64,000 nt of DNA from Gemmatimonadota bacterium (GTDB taxonomy: Bacteria > JAAXHH01), in the NCBI GenBank assembly GCA_026705925.1, contig JAPOZT010000026.1:1-64000 (forward strand). Reading direction: 5' to 3'. The notes below the pieces were generated by a model that saw only the letters and a list, made by a program, of their open reading frames with translations, was not told the origin of the DNA and did no database searches. Shown in pieces: positions 41,996 through 51,009 of this stretch (positions are counted from its first letter, which is position 1; the number at the start of each line of letters is the position of its first letter). A program made the position numbers and the translations under genes.

Positions 41996-43075
41996 ATGAA
42001 CGATACCGATCCGGGAAGGGAGAAGGCGCTGAGCGGCGCCATATCGCAGATAGAGCGGCAGTTCGGCAAGGGTTCCATCATCAGGATGGGAGACGAGAAC
42101 CCCCAACTGTCCGTCGAGTCCATACCAACAGGATCCCTGACCCTCGATCTGGCGTTGGGCATCGGCGGCGTGCCGCGTGGGCGCGTGGTGGAGATCTACG
42201 GTAACGAGTCCTCCGGTAAGACCACGCTGGCCAAGCATATTGTGGCCGAGGCGCAGAAACTGGGCGGGATGGCCGCCTTCATCGACGCGGAACACGCGCT
42301 GGACATCCGCTACGCGCGGGCCCTCGGCGTGGACATGGACAAACTGCTCATCCATCAGCCGGATACGGGTGAGCAGGCCCTCGACGTGGCCGAGATCCTG
42401 GTCCGGAGCGGTGGCGTGGACGTGATCGTCATCGACTCGGTCGCCGCGCTGGTACCGAGGGCGGAAATAGAAGGAGAAATGGGTGATTCCCATGTCGGCC
42501 TGCAGGCCCGCCTGATGTCGCAGGCGCTACGAAAGCTGACCTCGGTGATCAACCGGTCCAGGACCTGCCTGATCTTCATCAACCAGATCCGCCAGAAAAT
42601 CGGCGTAATGTACGGCAATCCGGAAACGACGACCGGAGGGCTGGCCCTGAAGTTCTACTCCTCGGTCCGGATCGAGGTGCGCAGGATCGGGAACATCAAG
42701 GGGGACGACGCCTCGGCGGGCATCCAGGTACGGGGTACCGTAAAGAAGAACAAGCTGGCGGCGCCATTCCGCGAGGCGCAGTTCGATATCATCTACGGGG
42801 AAGGCATCTCCAAAGAAAGCGACCTGATCGAACTCGGGGTCAATAACGGCATCATTGAAAAGAGCGGGACCTGGTTTTCCTACAATGACGAAAGGCTCGG
42901 GCAGGGCCGCGAGAACGTGCGGCAGTTACTCAGGGAACAGCGGGATCTCGCCGGGGAGATCGAAGAGAAAGTCCGAGCGATTTTCGCACCGCCGGGCCAG
43001 GACGAATCCGCCGAAAACAACGGCGTCGCCGGGAAACCGGCCGCCCGTCCCGAACCCTCGGTGAAACGGCGCTGA
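41996..43075 (+). CDS. recA: Recombinase RecA
   Basis: A 359-residue RecA, the DNA strand-exchange ATPase that also triggers LexA cleavage. Walker A at residues 69-77 reads GNESSGKTT (Asn for the common Pro), followed by FIDAEHALD, the ATP-sensing [20 protein letters not shown] (Walker B region), MSQALRKLT, and the L2-region [22 protein letters not shown]. The C-terminal region is typical except for an acidic end with few features. The ATG at 41996 has an AGGGGAG about 9 nt upstream. The gene is convergent with mutY, with a hairpin between them. Confidence 0.98.
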   Translation: MNDTDPGREKALSGAISQIERQFGKGSIIRMGDENPQLSVESIPTGSLTLDLALGIGGVPRGRVVEIYGNESSGKTTLAKHIVAEAQKLGGMAAFIDAEHALDIRYARALGVDMDKLLIHQPDTGEQALDVAEILVRSGGVDVIVIDSVAALVPRAEIEGEMGDSHVGLQARLMSQALRKLTSVINRSRTCLIFINQIRQKIGVMYGNPETTTGGLALKFYSSVRIEVRRIGNIKGDDASAGIQVRGTVKKNKLAAPFREAQFDIIYGEGISKESDLIELGVNNGIIEKSGTWFSYNDERLGQGRENVRQLLREQRDLAGEIEEKVRAIFAPPGQDESAENNGVAGKPAARPEPSVKRR

Positions 43076-43137
43076 ACGGCGGTGGCGCCCGGTGGCGTCC
43101 TGTGGCGCCGGTAGCGCCGGTAGCACCGGCAGTAGAC

Positions 43138-43169
43138 CGCGCCGGATGGGGTTGTGCCCGTCCGGCGCG
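43138..43169. terminator. Bidirectional hairpin between convergent recA and mutY
   Basis: CGCGCCGGA (43138-43146) pairs perfectly with TCCGGCGCG (43161-43169), with an inner GGG/CCC extension around the loop. No T run follows on either strand, so termination would be weaker than a classical intrinsic terminator, but the position between converging genes fits. Confidence 0.6.
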
Positions 43170-43172
43170 CCG

Positions 43173-44321
43173 CTATGTGTTATGTGGAACCGGCAGGTTG
43201 CCGCCTTCATGGTACTCCGCCGCGGCTTCGATCAAGCGCCGATAGGCTCTGGGAAAAGCGAAACGGCCGAGGTCTTCGAATCGAACCCATCGGCATTCGT
43301 TTCCGTCGCGATGGCGGGCTACCCCTTCAAGGTGTGAACAGCAATAGCCCTGCAGTGTCATCTCGAAATGGGTAAAGGCATGTCTCAGGGTGGCAACGGC
43401 GCTATCGACGCGGATTCCGATTCCCAGCGTGTTTTTAATTTCCTCTGCCAGAAACGTTTTCCCTTCGACCCCTTTGCCGACGATCCCGCCCGGAAACTCC
43501 CACAGTCCACCCAGCAGGCCTTCTGTCGGCCGCCGGACGATCAGTACCTCGTCGTTCCGGCTAACGATGCCGGCCGCGACATGGTGGTGAGGCCGTTGCT
43601 TGCGCGGCCGTTTGCGCGGCAGCACCGAAGGGTCCGGCAGCGTTTTTCGGGCTTTGCAATACGGGTTCACGGGACATTCGCCGCAGCGGGGTTGGCGCGG
43701 CGTGCAAATCGTGGCCCCCAGTTCCATCATGGCCTGGTTGAATTCGCCCGCCCGGCCCCTGGCGAGGAGTCGCCCGGCGAGGCTATCCAGTCTCTTTCTG
43801 GCCGCTGAGGTGGCCGGGTCATCGATCAGGTGGAACAGGCGGCTCAATACGCGAACGACATTGCCGTCGACGACCGGACAGTCTCTTCCGAAGGCAATGC
43901 TCAATATGGCGGCAGCCGTGTAGGGTCCTATGCCCGGCAGGTCCGAGATCTGCGCGGAATCATCGGGTATCCGTCCGCCGTGTTCGTCGACGACTCGGCG
44001 GGCGGCGCGATGGAGGTTCCTTGCCCTGGCGTAGTAGCCCATGCCTTCCCATGCCTTCAGGACGTCCTCGAGCGGTGCCTTGCCGAGGTGCGCTACCGTG
44101 GGAAAACGTTCCATGAACCGGTCGTAGTAGGGCCGTACCTGGTCTACCCGCGTCTGCTGGAGCATGATTTCCGAAACCCAGACCGCGTAGGGGTCACTGG
44201 CCCTTCGCCACGGCAAGTCACGCTGGTTCTCGTCATACCAGTCGAGCAGGGCGCGGCGGAACGCGTCGATCTGTTTGGCGTCCAGACGGACTTCCGCGTT
44301 CTTGTCCATGGTCAGGCGCAT
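43173..44321 (-). CDS. mutY: A/G-specific adenine glycosylase MutY
   Basis: A 382-residue MutY that removes adenine mispaired with 8-oxoguanine. The catalytic Glu51 lies in SEIMLQQTRV, the helix-hairpin-helix is LPGIGPYTAAAIL, the catalytic Asp152 is in VVDGNVVRVLSR, and the 4Fe-4S cysteines are C206, C213, C216 and C222 (CX6CX2CX5C in CTPRQPRCGECPVNPYC). The C-terminal domain (from about 235) is NUDIX-like and recognises 8-oxoG. Start set at ATG 44321; ATG 44309 is a close alternative. Convergent with recA. Confidence 0.97.
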   Translation of the reverse strand: MRLTMDKNAEVRLDAKQIDAFRRALLDWYDENQRDLPWRRASDPYAVWVSEIMLQQTRVDQVRPYYDRFMERFPTVAHLGKAPLEDVLKAWEGMGYYARARNLHRAARRVVDEHGGRIPDDSAQISDLPGIGPYTAAAILSIAFGRDCPVVDGNVVRVLSRLFHLIDDPATSAARKRLDSLAGRLLARGRAGEFNQAMMELGATICTPRQPRCGECPVNPYCKARKTLPDPSVLPRKRPRKQRPHHHVAAGIVSRNDEVLIVRRPTEGLLGGLWEFPGGIVGKGVEGKTFLAEEIKNTLGIGIRVDSAVATLRHAFTHFEMTLQGYCCSHLEGVARHRDGNECRWVRFEDLGRFAFPRAYRRLIEAAAEYHEGGNLPVPHNT

Positions 44322-44343
44322 TCCTTAGATTTCCATCTGTCGA

Positions 44344-44405
44344 CGTACGGGTGTCTGTGGACGTCGCATGCGTGCGGGTGTCTGTGGGCGTCGCATGCGT
44401 GCGGG
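44344..44405. repeat. 27-bp tandem repeat upstream of mutY
   Basis: Two nearly identical 27-nt copies (44344-44370 and 44371-44397, core cgtgcgggtgtctgtg) followed by a partial third copy lie between the oxidase stop codon and the mutY start. The same 27-nt period occurs at 560-607, with unrelated sequence. Confidence 0.85.
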
Positions 44406-44424
44406 AGGCCGCCGGCCCGAACGC

Positions 44425-45675
44425 CTAGTGCCGACGGGAATGACCGGGCATGCTGTATTCTCCGTGGGTGATCCGGGTCCGGTTGTAGGCTTCCGTCTCC
44501 TGAGGATCGAACCGGTCCGGCGAGAATTCCCCGATATCGATTTCGGGCCGCCCGTCTGCGACGCATCCCGCCAGCAATACACCGGCCGCGGGGTTGTAGG
44601 CAAAGCCGCCGGAATGGAAGGCGACGCCCACGTACAGCCCCGGAAAGCGTTCCACGGGCCCGAGCACCGGTTCGCCGTCCGCGGAGAAGGACAGCAGTCC
44701 CGCCTTCTCGATTTCCCAGCCGGAATGGGCAGCCCGGTCCACCCGGCCGGTCGAGCCCGCCTGGCCAGCTCGCCAGGCCCCGGGGACGAGCGGGAGCAGG
44801 TTTTCCCGCGCGGCCTCGCCGAGTCCGGGCGGCGGGGCAATCGTCGACATGTGGAAATCGCGGCCGGGTACGCGAAACTCCGGCGCCTCGGGGTTCTCGA
44901 TGCCCGCAAGCAAGCGCTGTCCGTAATGCGGCCGGATGTATCCACCGTAGGGATTGGCGTTGACCGCCGGGATCCGGATCGGAGCGGGTAGCGGCGCTGT
45001 GACGTAACGCTGGTGCACGAAGGATTTCAGGGGCAGCTGCAGTCCGATGGTTTCCAGTACCTTCAGGGTCCATACGTGCACGGTACTCACCACGGCATCG
45101 GCTTCTATGCGCCTTCCATCGGCGATGACGCCCGCCATGCGTCCCCCATCCATGATGAAGTCGGAGACCATGCAGTCTTCCCTGATCTCCACGCCCAGGG
45201 CGCGGCAACCGTCCGCCAGGGCCGGAAGGTAATGATCCGGTTCGCTGTAACCGCCCAGGGGATCGAAGAGCCCGATCGGCTCACCGGACAGCGCCAGGTC
45301 CGGCCAGGCCGCGACCATCTCGGTGCAGTCCATGACGGTGTATTCCACGCCCAGGCGGTCGTACAGGGGCAACAGCCGTTCCCGTTCCGGCCAGCTTGCC
45401 GCGTCGAACAGGTTCAGGCAACCCACGTCCTGGTACCTGTAGCCATCCAGTTCTCCGGACAGTTCCCTGAACCGGGTCAGGCTGATCTTGCGGGCCAGGA
45501 TACCGGTCTCCGACCACAGCAGTCCCGTGATGATCCCGGCGGCCCGGCTGCTGGCGCCGTCTCCCACGCGTCCCTTCTCGACTACCGTGACACTTCCGTA
45601 CGACTTGCGGGCCAGATGGTAGGCCGTGCTGAGGCCGATCACCCCCGCGCCGACGATAACGGCGCGTCTCGACAT
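44425..45675 (-). CDS. FAD-dependent oxidoreductase, DAO family
   Basis: A 416-residue glycine oxidase/D-amino-acid dehydrogenase-like flavoprotein. The N-terminal FAD site is VIVGAGVIGLSTAYHLARK with a following Glu (VVEKGRVGDGASSRAAGI), and the C-terminal block LYVGVAFHSGGFAYNPAAG matches the DAO FAD-binding end. Substrates of relatives are D-amino acids, sarcosine, glycine or N-methylated amines. The ATG is 3 nt from the stop of the bacilliredoxin-like gene, and the GGAGG used for its translation lies inside that gene. Confidence 0.88.
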   Translation of the reverse strand: MSRRAVIVGAGVIGLSTAYHLARKSYGSVTVVEKGRVGDGASSRAAGIITGLLWSETGILARKISLTRFRELSGELDGYRYQDVGCLNLFDAASWPERERLLPLYDRLGVEYTVMDCTEMVAAWPDLALSGEPIGLFDPLGGYSEPDHYLPALADGCRALGVEIREDCMVSDFIMDGGRMAGVIADGRRIEADAVVSTVHVWTLKVLETIGLQLPLKSFVHQRYVTAPLPAPIRIPAVNANPYGGYIRPHYGQRLLAGIENPEAPEFRVPGRDFHMSTIAPPPGLGEAARENLLPLVPGAWRAGQAGSTGRVDRAAHSGWEIEKAGLLSFSADGEPVLGPVERFPGLYVGVAFHSGGFAYNPAAGVLLAGCVADGRPEIDIGEFSPDRFDPQETEAYNRTRITHGEYSMPGHSRRH

Positions 45676-45678
45676 GGT

Positions 45679-46029
45679 TCAGTCCTCCAGCGCGTTCTTT
45701 ATGTCCTTGCCCGTGATGGAAAAATGGGAAGCGTGCCAGGTTACCTTCCCGTCCCGGAGCAACAGCAGTTGCGGCGACTCGTGCCGGATCCCCAGGCGGG
45801 ATTCGATCTCATTGGAGAGATCCCTGTTCTCGATGACCATGACCTGGGTGAACAGCGGCGTGGGCGTGGAGGTGTCCTCGTCCGCGAAGTCGTAGTAATG
45901 ATCGGCGGCCCGGGCGCTCACCGGGCACACCGTACTGTGCTTGTAGACGAAAACGGGACGTTCGGCCGACGAGGCGATGGCCTCGTCCAATGCCGCAAGT
46001 TCGGTCAGGCGCACGACACGGTCAGACAT
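45679..46029 (-). CDS. Monothiol bacilliredoxin-like protein (YtxJ family)
   Basis: A 116-residue thioredoxin-fold protein resembling YtxJ/BrxC of bacillithiol-using bacteria. The active site TVCPVS has a single cysteine (C35) in KHSTVCPVSARA, followed by FTQVMVIENRDLSNEIESRLG and SPQLLLLRDGKVTWHASH, both typical of the family, which reduces S-bacillithiolated proteins. Its presence suggests that the organism makes bacillithiol or a related thiol, which occurs in some Bacteroidota and other phyla as well as Bacillota. ATG with AGGAG about 7 nt upstream; coupled to the following oxidase. Confidence 0.85.
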   Translation of the reverse strand: MSDRVVRLTELAALDEAIASSAERPVFVYKHSTVCPVSARAADHYYDFADEDTSTPTPLFTQVMVIENRDLSNEIESRLGIRHESPQLLLLRDGKVTWHASHFSITGKDIKNALED

Positions 46030-46135
46030 GGAGGGTCTCCTTGAAACCACGGGGTGTTGCCGACAATCCCCGGATTCGATTTCGACACAACGACCCCTGC
46101 TTCCACGTCCTGCAGGGATCAGGTCACTTACTCGA

Positions 46136-47341
46136 TCAGGTCACTTCCTCAACAGCCGCGGCCACCTTGCGCACCTCGGTAGCCGCCTTTCGGAATTCGC
46201 GGTCCCGCGGCAGCATCAGGGCCAGCGCCACTGCGGCCATCGGGATCACGGCCAGTACTTCAAGCGTCGCCACTACGCCGACGCGGTCCGCGATACCGCC
46301 GAAGACGATCAGCGCGCCACCCGCCGCGCCCCAGCTGAAACCCATGGGAAAGCTGGAGGCCGTTCCCGCACTGTCCGGGACGAGTTCCTGCGCCATGGCG
46401 ACGGAAACGGAATTGGACGCCATGTTCATGAATCCGGCCAGGAACAGCCAGACGGGAAGCAGCGGTCCGGTGTCGTAGAGCGAAGCGAACAGAAAGGGGG
46501 TGGAAAGCAGGATCGTAGTCCAGATCACGCGGCTTCGTCCCAACCGGTCCGAAAGCCAGCCGCCGACGAACCCGCCGATCACCGCGCCGCCCTGGAAGAC
46601 GAAGAGCAGGTCGCCCCCTTGCTGCAGGGTAAGGCCCCGGTCCTTGAGCAGCAACACGAAAAAGGTGGCGAAACCGACCCCGGAGATGGTCCGGATAATG
46701 CCCACTACCGTGAGATTGACCATGGGCCACAGATTCGGCCGGAATGAAGCGCCCACATCGGCCAGGCGGGTTATCTTGCGGTCTTCGTTGCGGATGGGGA
46801 TGACCCGGGCCATGGCCAATACGGCGATTACCGTGGGAACCGCGAGCCAGACCAGGCTTTCGAGACCGAAGCGCTCCACGATGCGGGGTACGACAAAGGG
46901 GCTTGCCGCCAGCCCGGCGGTCCCGCCGACGATGAAAAGCGACACGCCATAACCGCGTCTCGAACCGCTGACGTCACCGGCCATGGATACGCTCTGCGGG
47001 TGGAAACTGGCGGTGCCGAATCCGCCCAGGACGATGAACAGCAGCAACACGAGAAAAGAGGGCGCCAGTCCCACGGCGGACATGAAGACGGCGCAGAACA
47101 CCGGCCCGAGAATGATGAAATAGCGTTTCTCCATCCGGTCCCCCAGGACGCCCATCAGGGGCTGGACCAGGGAGGAGGTCATGGCCGGCAGACCGGCGAG
47201 CAGGCCGGCCTGCGTGAGGGAGAGCTGCAGGCGCGTCACAAGTGCAGGAAGAATCGGCGTCAACAGGGAGGAAAAGAGGTCCACCAGGAAGTGTACCACG
47301 GTGAGCAGGACGAGCTTGGCGCGCTGCATGTCAGACTTCAT
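46136..47341 (-). CDS. MFS transporter
   Basis: A 401-residue Major Facilitator with about 12 hydrophobic helices; LLAGLPAMTSSLVQPLMGVLGDRMEKRYFIILGPV is the helix 2-3 region with the GxxxDRxEKR loop, and RGLTLQQGGDLLFVF, GWLSDRLGRSRVI (helix 8-9 loop) support two six-helix halves. The ATG at 47341 overlaps the stop of the DUF1028 gene by four bases (ATGA) and has AAGG upstream. Substrate is unknown; the coupled genes suggest a hydroxy acid or degradation product. Confidence 0.9.
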   Translation of the reverse strand: MKSDMQRAKLVLLTVVHFLVDLFSSLLTPILPALVTRLQLSLTQAGLLAGLPAMTSSLVQPLMGVLGDRMEKRYFIILGPVFCAVFMSAVGLAPSFLVLLLFIVLGGFGTASFHPQSVSMAGDVSGSRRGYGVSLFIVGGTAGLAASPFVVPRIVERFGLESLVWLAVPTVIAVLAMARVIPIRNEDRKITRLADVGASFRPNLWPMVNLTVVGIIRTISGVGFATFFVLLLKDRGLTLQQGGDLLFVFQGGAVIGGFVGGWLSDRLGRSRVIWTTILLSTPFLFASLYDTGPLLPVWLFLAGFMNMASNSVSVAMAQELVPDSAGTASSFPMGFSWGAAGGALIVFGGIADRVGVVATLEVLAVIPMAAVALALMLPRDREFRKAATEVRKVAAAVEEVT

Positions 47342-47988
47342 GGATTGAGCCTTCCATGGAGCAGGTACAGGCGTTTCAGTTCCTCTATGGGATCGGCATG
47401 GTCGTCGACCCGCAGGTCCACGAGGTAGTCGGAGGTGCCGCCGCAACCCCCGCCTTCCCGCGCCACGAGCAGGGCGGCCGACTGCATGCCCCGCCGGTCG
47501 CCTCCGGCTTCCTGGCCGGCCGAGAGCGCGGCGAGCAGCTTTTCCGAGAAATCCTCATCGCCGGGGGCCTCGAAGGTTTCCGCCATGGCGGTAATCACCT
47601 CTTCACCCGCGAGGATGTTGCCCAGGCAGACATGGCCCGGACCGGTGACGTGCCCCGCCCACTCCTGGCAGTCCTCCCCCGTGAAGGCCGCCGCTGTGCC
47701 GTCGAGATCCACCACGCCGACCTGGCGGGATTGCCGGCCGGCATCCGATTCGATCAGGCGTTCGAGGGTGTCGATGGCGCCGACGTCCTGCTCGAGTAGG
47801 TCGAGCCCCCTGGGGCCGAAGGACGCGTTGGCCCAGGCCTGCGTGGCGATGGCGCCGGCGTCGAACCGCACCCAGGGTACCACGGATCCCACGGCGAGAT
47901 ACTTCGACTGGGTCGCCACGCCGAGATCCCCCGATTCGGGGTCAAGGGCGACGATGGAGAAGGTGGAGAAACAGGGAGGGCGGTTCAA
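47338..47988 (-). CDS. DUF1028-family protein (Ntn-hydrolase-like)
   Basis: A 216-residue protein of the DUF1028 family (STFSIVALDPESGDLGVATQSKYLAVGSVVPW at the start, ATQAWANASFGPRGLDLL and LLVAREGGGCGGTSDYLVDLRVDDH toward the end). Family members resemble N-terminal nucleophile amidases and are often found beside peptide or amino-acid metabolism genes, but no function is known. Starts with TTG, overlapping the previous stop by four bases, and its own stop overlaps the MFS start. The three genes form one translationally coupled unit. Confidence 0.85.
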   Translation of the reverse strand: MNRPPCFSTFSIVALDPESGDLGVATQSKYLAVGSVVPWVRFDAGAIATQAWANASFGPRGLDLLEQDVGAIDTLERLIESDAGRQSRQVGVVDLDGTAAAFTGEDCQEWAGHVTGPGHVCLGNILAGEEVITAMAETFEAPGDEDFSEKLLAALSAGQEAGGDRRGMQSAALLVAREGGGCGGTSDYLVDLRVDDHADPIEELKRLYLLHGRLNP

Positions 47989-50909
47989 CGCTCGATGCTC
48001 CGTCGGTCGCCAAGGGCTCTTCTGATCAGTTCGATCGGATGGAAGGCCGTCCTGCCCGTGCCGTCGGCGATCTGGTGCCGGCAGGAGGTCCCCGTCGCGG
48101 CGAATTCCGTCCCCTCATCGGCGGCGCGGATGGCGGGAAAGAGCCGGTCTTCGCCGATTTTCATGGACAGGTCGTAGTGCTCCCGCTCGTAGCCGAAGCT
48201 GCCGGCCATGCCGCAGCACCCGGTATTCAGCGTCGTGACCTCGTACCCGGGCACCAGTTCCAGGGCGGCCGCGGTGGAGCCCGTGCCGGCGATGGCCTTC
48301 TGCTGGCAGTGTCCGTGCAGGCTGATCGCCTGGTCGGTGGGCATGACCGGAAGCGAAAGGCGTTCGGCCCCGTGTTCCCGGGCCAGGAACTCGTCGATCA
48401 TGAGCATGCCGTCGGCGACCCGGTCGGCCCGCGGGTCGTTCACGAGGTCGCGGTAGTCGTCGCGGAACGTCATGACGCAACTGGGTTCGCAACCCACGAT
48501 GGTCCATCCGCGGTCCACGTACCGTGCAAGCTGGGCGATGTTGTATTCGGCGGCCGCCCGGGCCTGGCGCAGCATGCCCTTCGAGATCAGGGGCCTGCCG
48601 CAGCAGGCGCGCGGTTCGGCCAGCACCACGCGGAATCCGGCGCTTTCGAGTACCTCCACGGCGGCGATCCCGATATGGGGCTCGCTGTAGTTGACGAAGG
48701 TGTCTGGGAAGAAGACGACGGTCGGTCGATCAAGGCCGGCGTCCTCCGTCGAACCGCCCGGACCGCCCGGACCGCCCGGACCGCGCTGATAGAACCACTG
48801 CTCGAACGTAACTTCGGCGAACTCCGGAAGGGACCGCCTTCTGTCCACGCCGATCGTCCGCTCCAGGAACCGCTTGTGCCAGGGATGGTTCACGATCCGG
48901 TTGCTCAGCGGCGCGAAGGCGGTACCGAGCCGATTGAGCGTTTCGATGCGGCCGAACAGGCGGTTGCGCAGTGGCAGGCCGTGTTTTTCATAGTAGTGGG
49001 CGAGGAACTCGTACTTCATCTTGGCCATGTCGACGTTGGAGGGACACTCGCCCTTGCAGCCCTTGCACTCCAGGCAGAGGTCGAGGGCTTCGTAGACCCG
49101 TTGGCTCGTGAATCCCTCGCCGTCCAGCTTCCCCGAAAGGGCGGCCCGGAGCACGTTCGCGCGTCCCCGGGTACTGTGCTCTTCGTCGAGCGTGGCGATA
49201 TAGGAAGGGCACATGGTCCCCACCAGCTTCTTGCGACAGGCGCCGACTCCGTTGCAGAGCTCGATGGACCGCGAGAACCCGCCGTCGACCGAGAAATCGA
49301 AATACGTGTTGATCTCCTCTGCCTGGTAGGCGGGGCCGAATCGCAGATTGTCGGTCATCTTCTGGTTCGCGATGATCTTGCCCGGATTCATGATGCCGTT
49401 CGGGTCGAACACGGCCTTGACCGCCTTGAAGGCCTCGTACAGCCGCGGGCCAAACACCTTTTCGTTCCACTCGCTGCGCACGAGTCCGTCGCCATGCTCG
49501 GAACTGACCGCGCCGCCGTAGGCCAGGACCAGGTCGCGGATTTCTTCCGCGATGGTCCGCATGCGTGTGACGCCCTCGGATTCCTTGAGATTGATGAGCG
49601 GCCGGATGTGGATCGTGCCCACGCTGGCGTGGGCGTAGTAGGACGCCACCGTGCCGTGCTTGTGGACGATGTCGCGGAAGTCGCGGATGTAGTCCGGGAG
49701 CTTCTCCGGCGAGACCGCCGTGTCCTCCACGAAAGTAGCCGGCTTGGTGTCCCCCTTCATGCCCATCAGCAGCCCCAGCCCGGCCTTCCGGATAGCCCAG
49801 GCGTTCGACTGGGCGGAGGCGGTCGTGGCCCGGACGCAGGCATAGCCCAGGTGCTTCTCCCGGAGCAGGGATTCGAGCTTATCCAGGCGGTCCGAAACCT
49901 CGCCTTCCGTTTCCCCGTAGTACTCCACCATGAGGATGGCTTCCGGGTCGCCTTCGATGAAGTCGCGCTGATGGGCGGCCGCGGGGGAGGCCTTGGCCAG
50001 GTCAAGTATGGTCTTGTCGGTGAGTTCCACGGCGGAGGGGTCGGTCTTCAGGATCTCGACCGTCGCTTCCATGGATTCGATCAGGTCCTTAAAATGACAG
50101 ATGCCGAGGGCCTTATGGGCAGGCAGCGGCACCAGGTTGACGCGCGCTTCGGTCACGGCGGCCAGGGTGCCCTCGGACCCGACGATCATCTTGCAGGGGT
50201 CGAAGGGACCGTCACCGGTGAATTCGTCCAGGTTGTATCCGCCTACGCGTCGCATGATCCGGGGGTACCGGGCCTCGATCTCGTCCCGGTTCTCGTGGGC
50301 GATGCGGCGGATTTCGCGGTAGATTCGGCCCTCCAGGCCGCCGAGTGCGGACTTCTCGCCGTATTCGCGATCACCGACCGGCTTGAAGACTGTCCGCGTT
50401 CCGTCGCTCAGGACCACGTCGAGTTCCAGGACGTGGTCGATCGTCTTTCCGTAGATGATGGAATGGGAGCCGCAGGAGTTGTTGCCGATCATGCCGCCGA
50501 CGTTTGCCCGGTTGCTCGGGGAGACGTCCGGCGCGAAGAGCAGTCCCATCGGTTTCAGGTGGGCGTTGAGTTCGTCGAGCACCACGCCGGGCTGGATCCG
50601 GGCCCACTGCTCCTCGACGTTGACCTCGAGGATCCGGTTCATGTGCCGGGAGAAATCCACCTGGATGCTGCGGCCCACCGCCTGGCCGCCCAGGCTGGTG
50701 CCCCCGCCGCGGGGTGTGACGGGAATGCCTCTTTCGTAGGCGAAACGGAGGATGCGGGAGACGTGGTCCGCGTCGGCCGGATACGCGACGCCCAGCGGCT
50801 GGATTTCGTAGATGCTGGCGTCCGTGCTGTACAGGACCCTGGCCGTTTCGTCGAATCGAAATTCGCAGTCGATCTCTTTCCCGATCTGTTCTTGCCAGGC
50901 TGTGTCCAT
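47985..50909 (-). CDS. FAD-binding oxidase/dehydrogenase fused to an Fe-S (CCG-domain) module, D-2-hydroxyacid dehydrogenase-like
   Basis: A 974-residue YdiJ/GlcD-GlcF-type fusion. An FAD-binding PCMH domain (RGGGTSLGGQAVGRSIQVDFSRHMN, about 60-240), the FAD-oxidase C-terminal domain (SSEHGDGLVRSEW, about 270-540), then Fe-S segments (CNGVGACRKKLVGTMCPSY and CLECKGCKGECPSNVDMAKMK) and CCG repeats (EPRACCGRPLISKG, GHCQQKAI, NTGCCGMAGSFGYE). Such proteins oxidise D-2-hydroxy acids (lactate, 2-hydroxyglutarate) and pass electrons to the quinone pool. A repeat RGPGGPGGPGG interrupts the region before the CCG part. The ATG at 50909 follows AAGG; the frame extends to 50990 without reason. Coupled to the DUF1028 gene. 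Confidence 0.9.
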   Translation of the reverse strand: MDTAWQEQIGKEIDCEFRFDETARVLYSTDASIYEIQPLGVAYPADADHVSRILRFAYERGIPVTPRGGGTSLGGQAVGRSIQVDFSRHMNRILEVNVEEQWARIQPGVVLDELNAHLKPMGLLFAPDVSPSNRANVGGMIGNNSCGSHSIIYGKTIDHVLELDVVLSDGTRTVFKPVGDREYGEKSALGGLEGRIYREIRRIAHENRDEIEARYPRIMRRVGGYNLDEFTGDGPFDPCKMIVGSEGTLAAVTEARVNLVPLPAHKALGICHFKDLIESMEATVEILKTDPSAVELTDKTILDLAKASPAAAHQRDFIEGDPEAILMVEYYGETEGEVSDRLDKLESLLREKHLGYACVRATTASAQSNAWAIRKAGLGLLMGMKGDTKPATFVEDTAVSPEKLPDYIRDFRDIVHKHGTVASYYAHASVGTIHIRPLINLKESEGVTRMRTIAEEIRDLVLAYGGAVSSEHGDGLVRSEWNEKVFGPRLYEAFKAVKAVFDPNGIMNPGKIIANQKMTDNLRFGPAYQAEEINTYFDFSVDGGFSRSIELCNGVGACRKKLVGTMCPSYIATLDEEHSTRGRANVLRAALSGKLDGEGFTSQRVYEALDLCLECKGCKGECPSNVDMAKMKYEFLAHYYEKHGLPLRNRLFGRIETLNRLGTAFAPLSNRIVNHPWHKRFLERTIGVDRRRSLPEFAEVTFEQWFYQRGPGGPGGPGGSTEDAGLDRPTVVFFPDTFVNYSEPHIGIAAVEVLESAGFRVVLAEPRACCGRPLISKGMLRQARAAAEYNIAQLARYVDRGWTIVGCEPSCVMTFRDDYRDLVNDPRADRVADGMLMIDEFLAREHGAERLSLPVMPTDQAISLHGHCQQKAIAGTGSTAAALELVPGYEVTTLNTGCCGMAGSFGYEREHYDLSMKIGEDRLFPAIRAADEGTEFAATGTSCRHQIADGTGRTAFHPIELIRRALGDRRSIER

Positions 50910-51009
50910 GTACCTTGCCTTTGCGACCTTCCGTGCGGTGCCGGTCAGGCCCGCTGTCGGGGCCCTGCGATGGCGGGTCAGGCTCGACACCGCGTCCGTG
51001 CGGTGCGTG

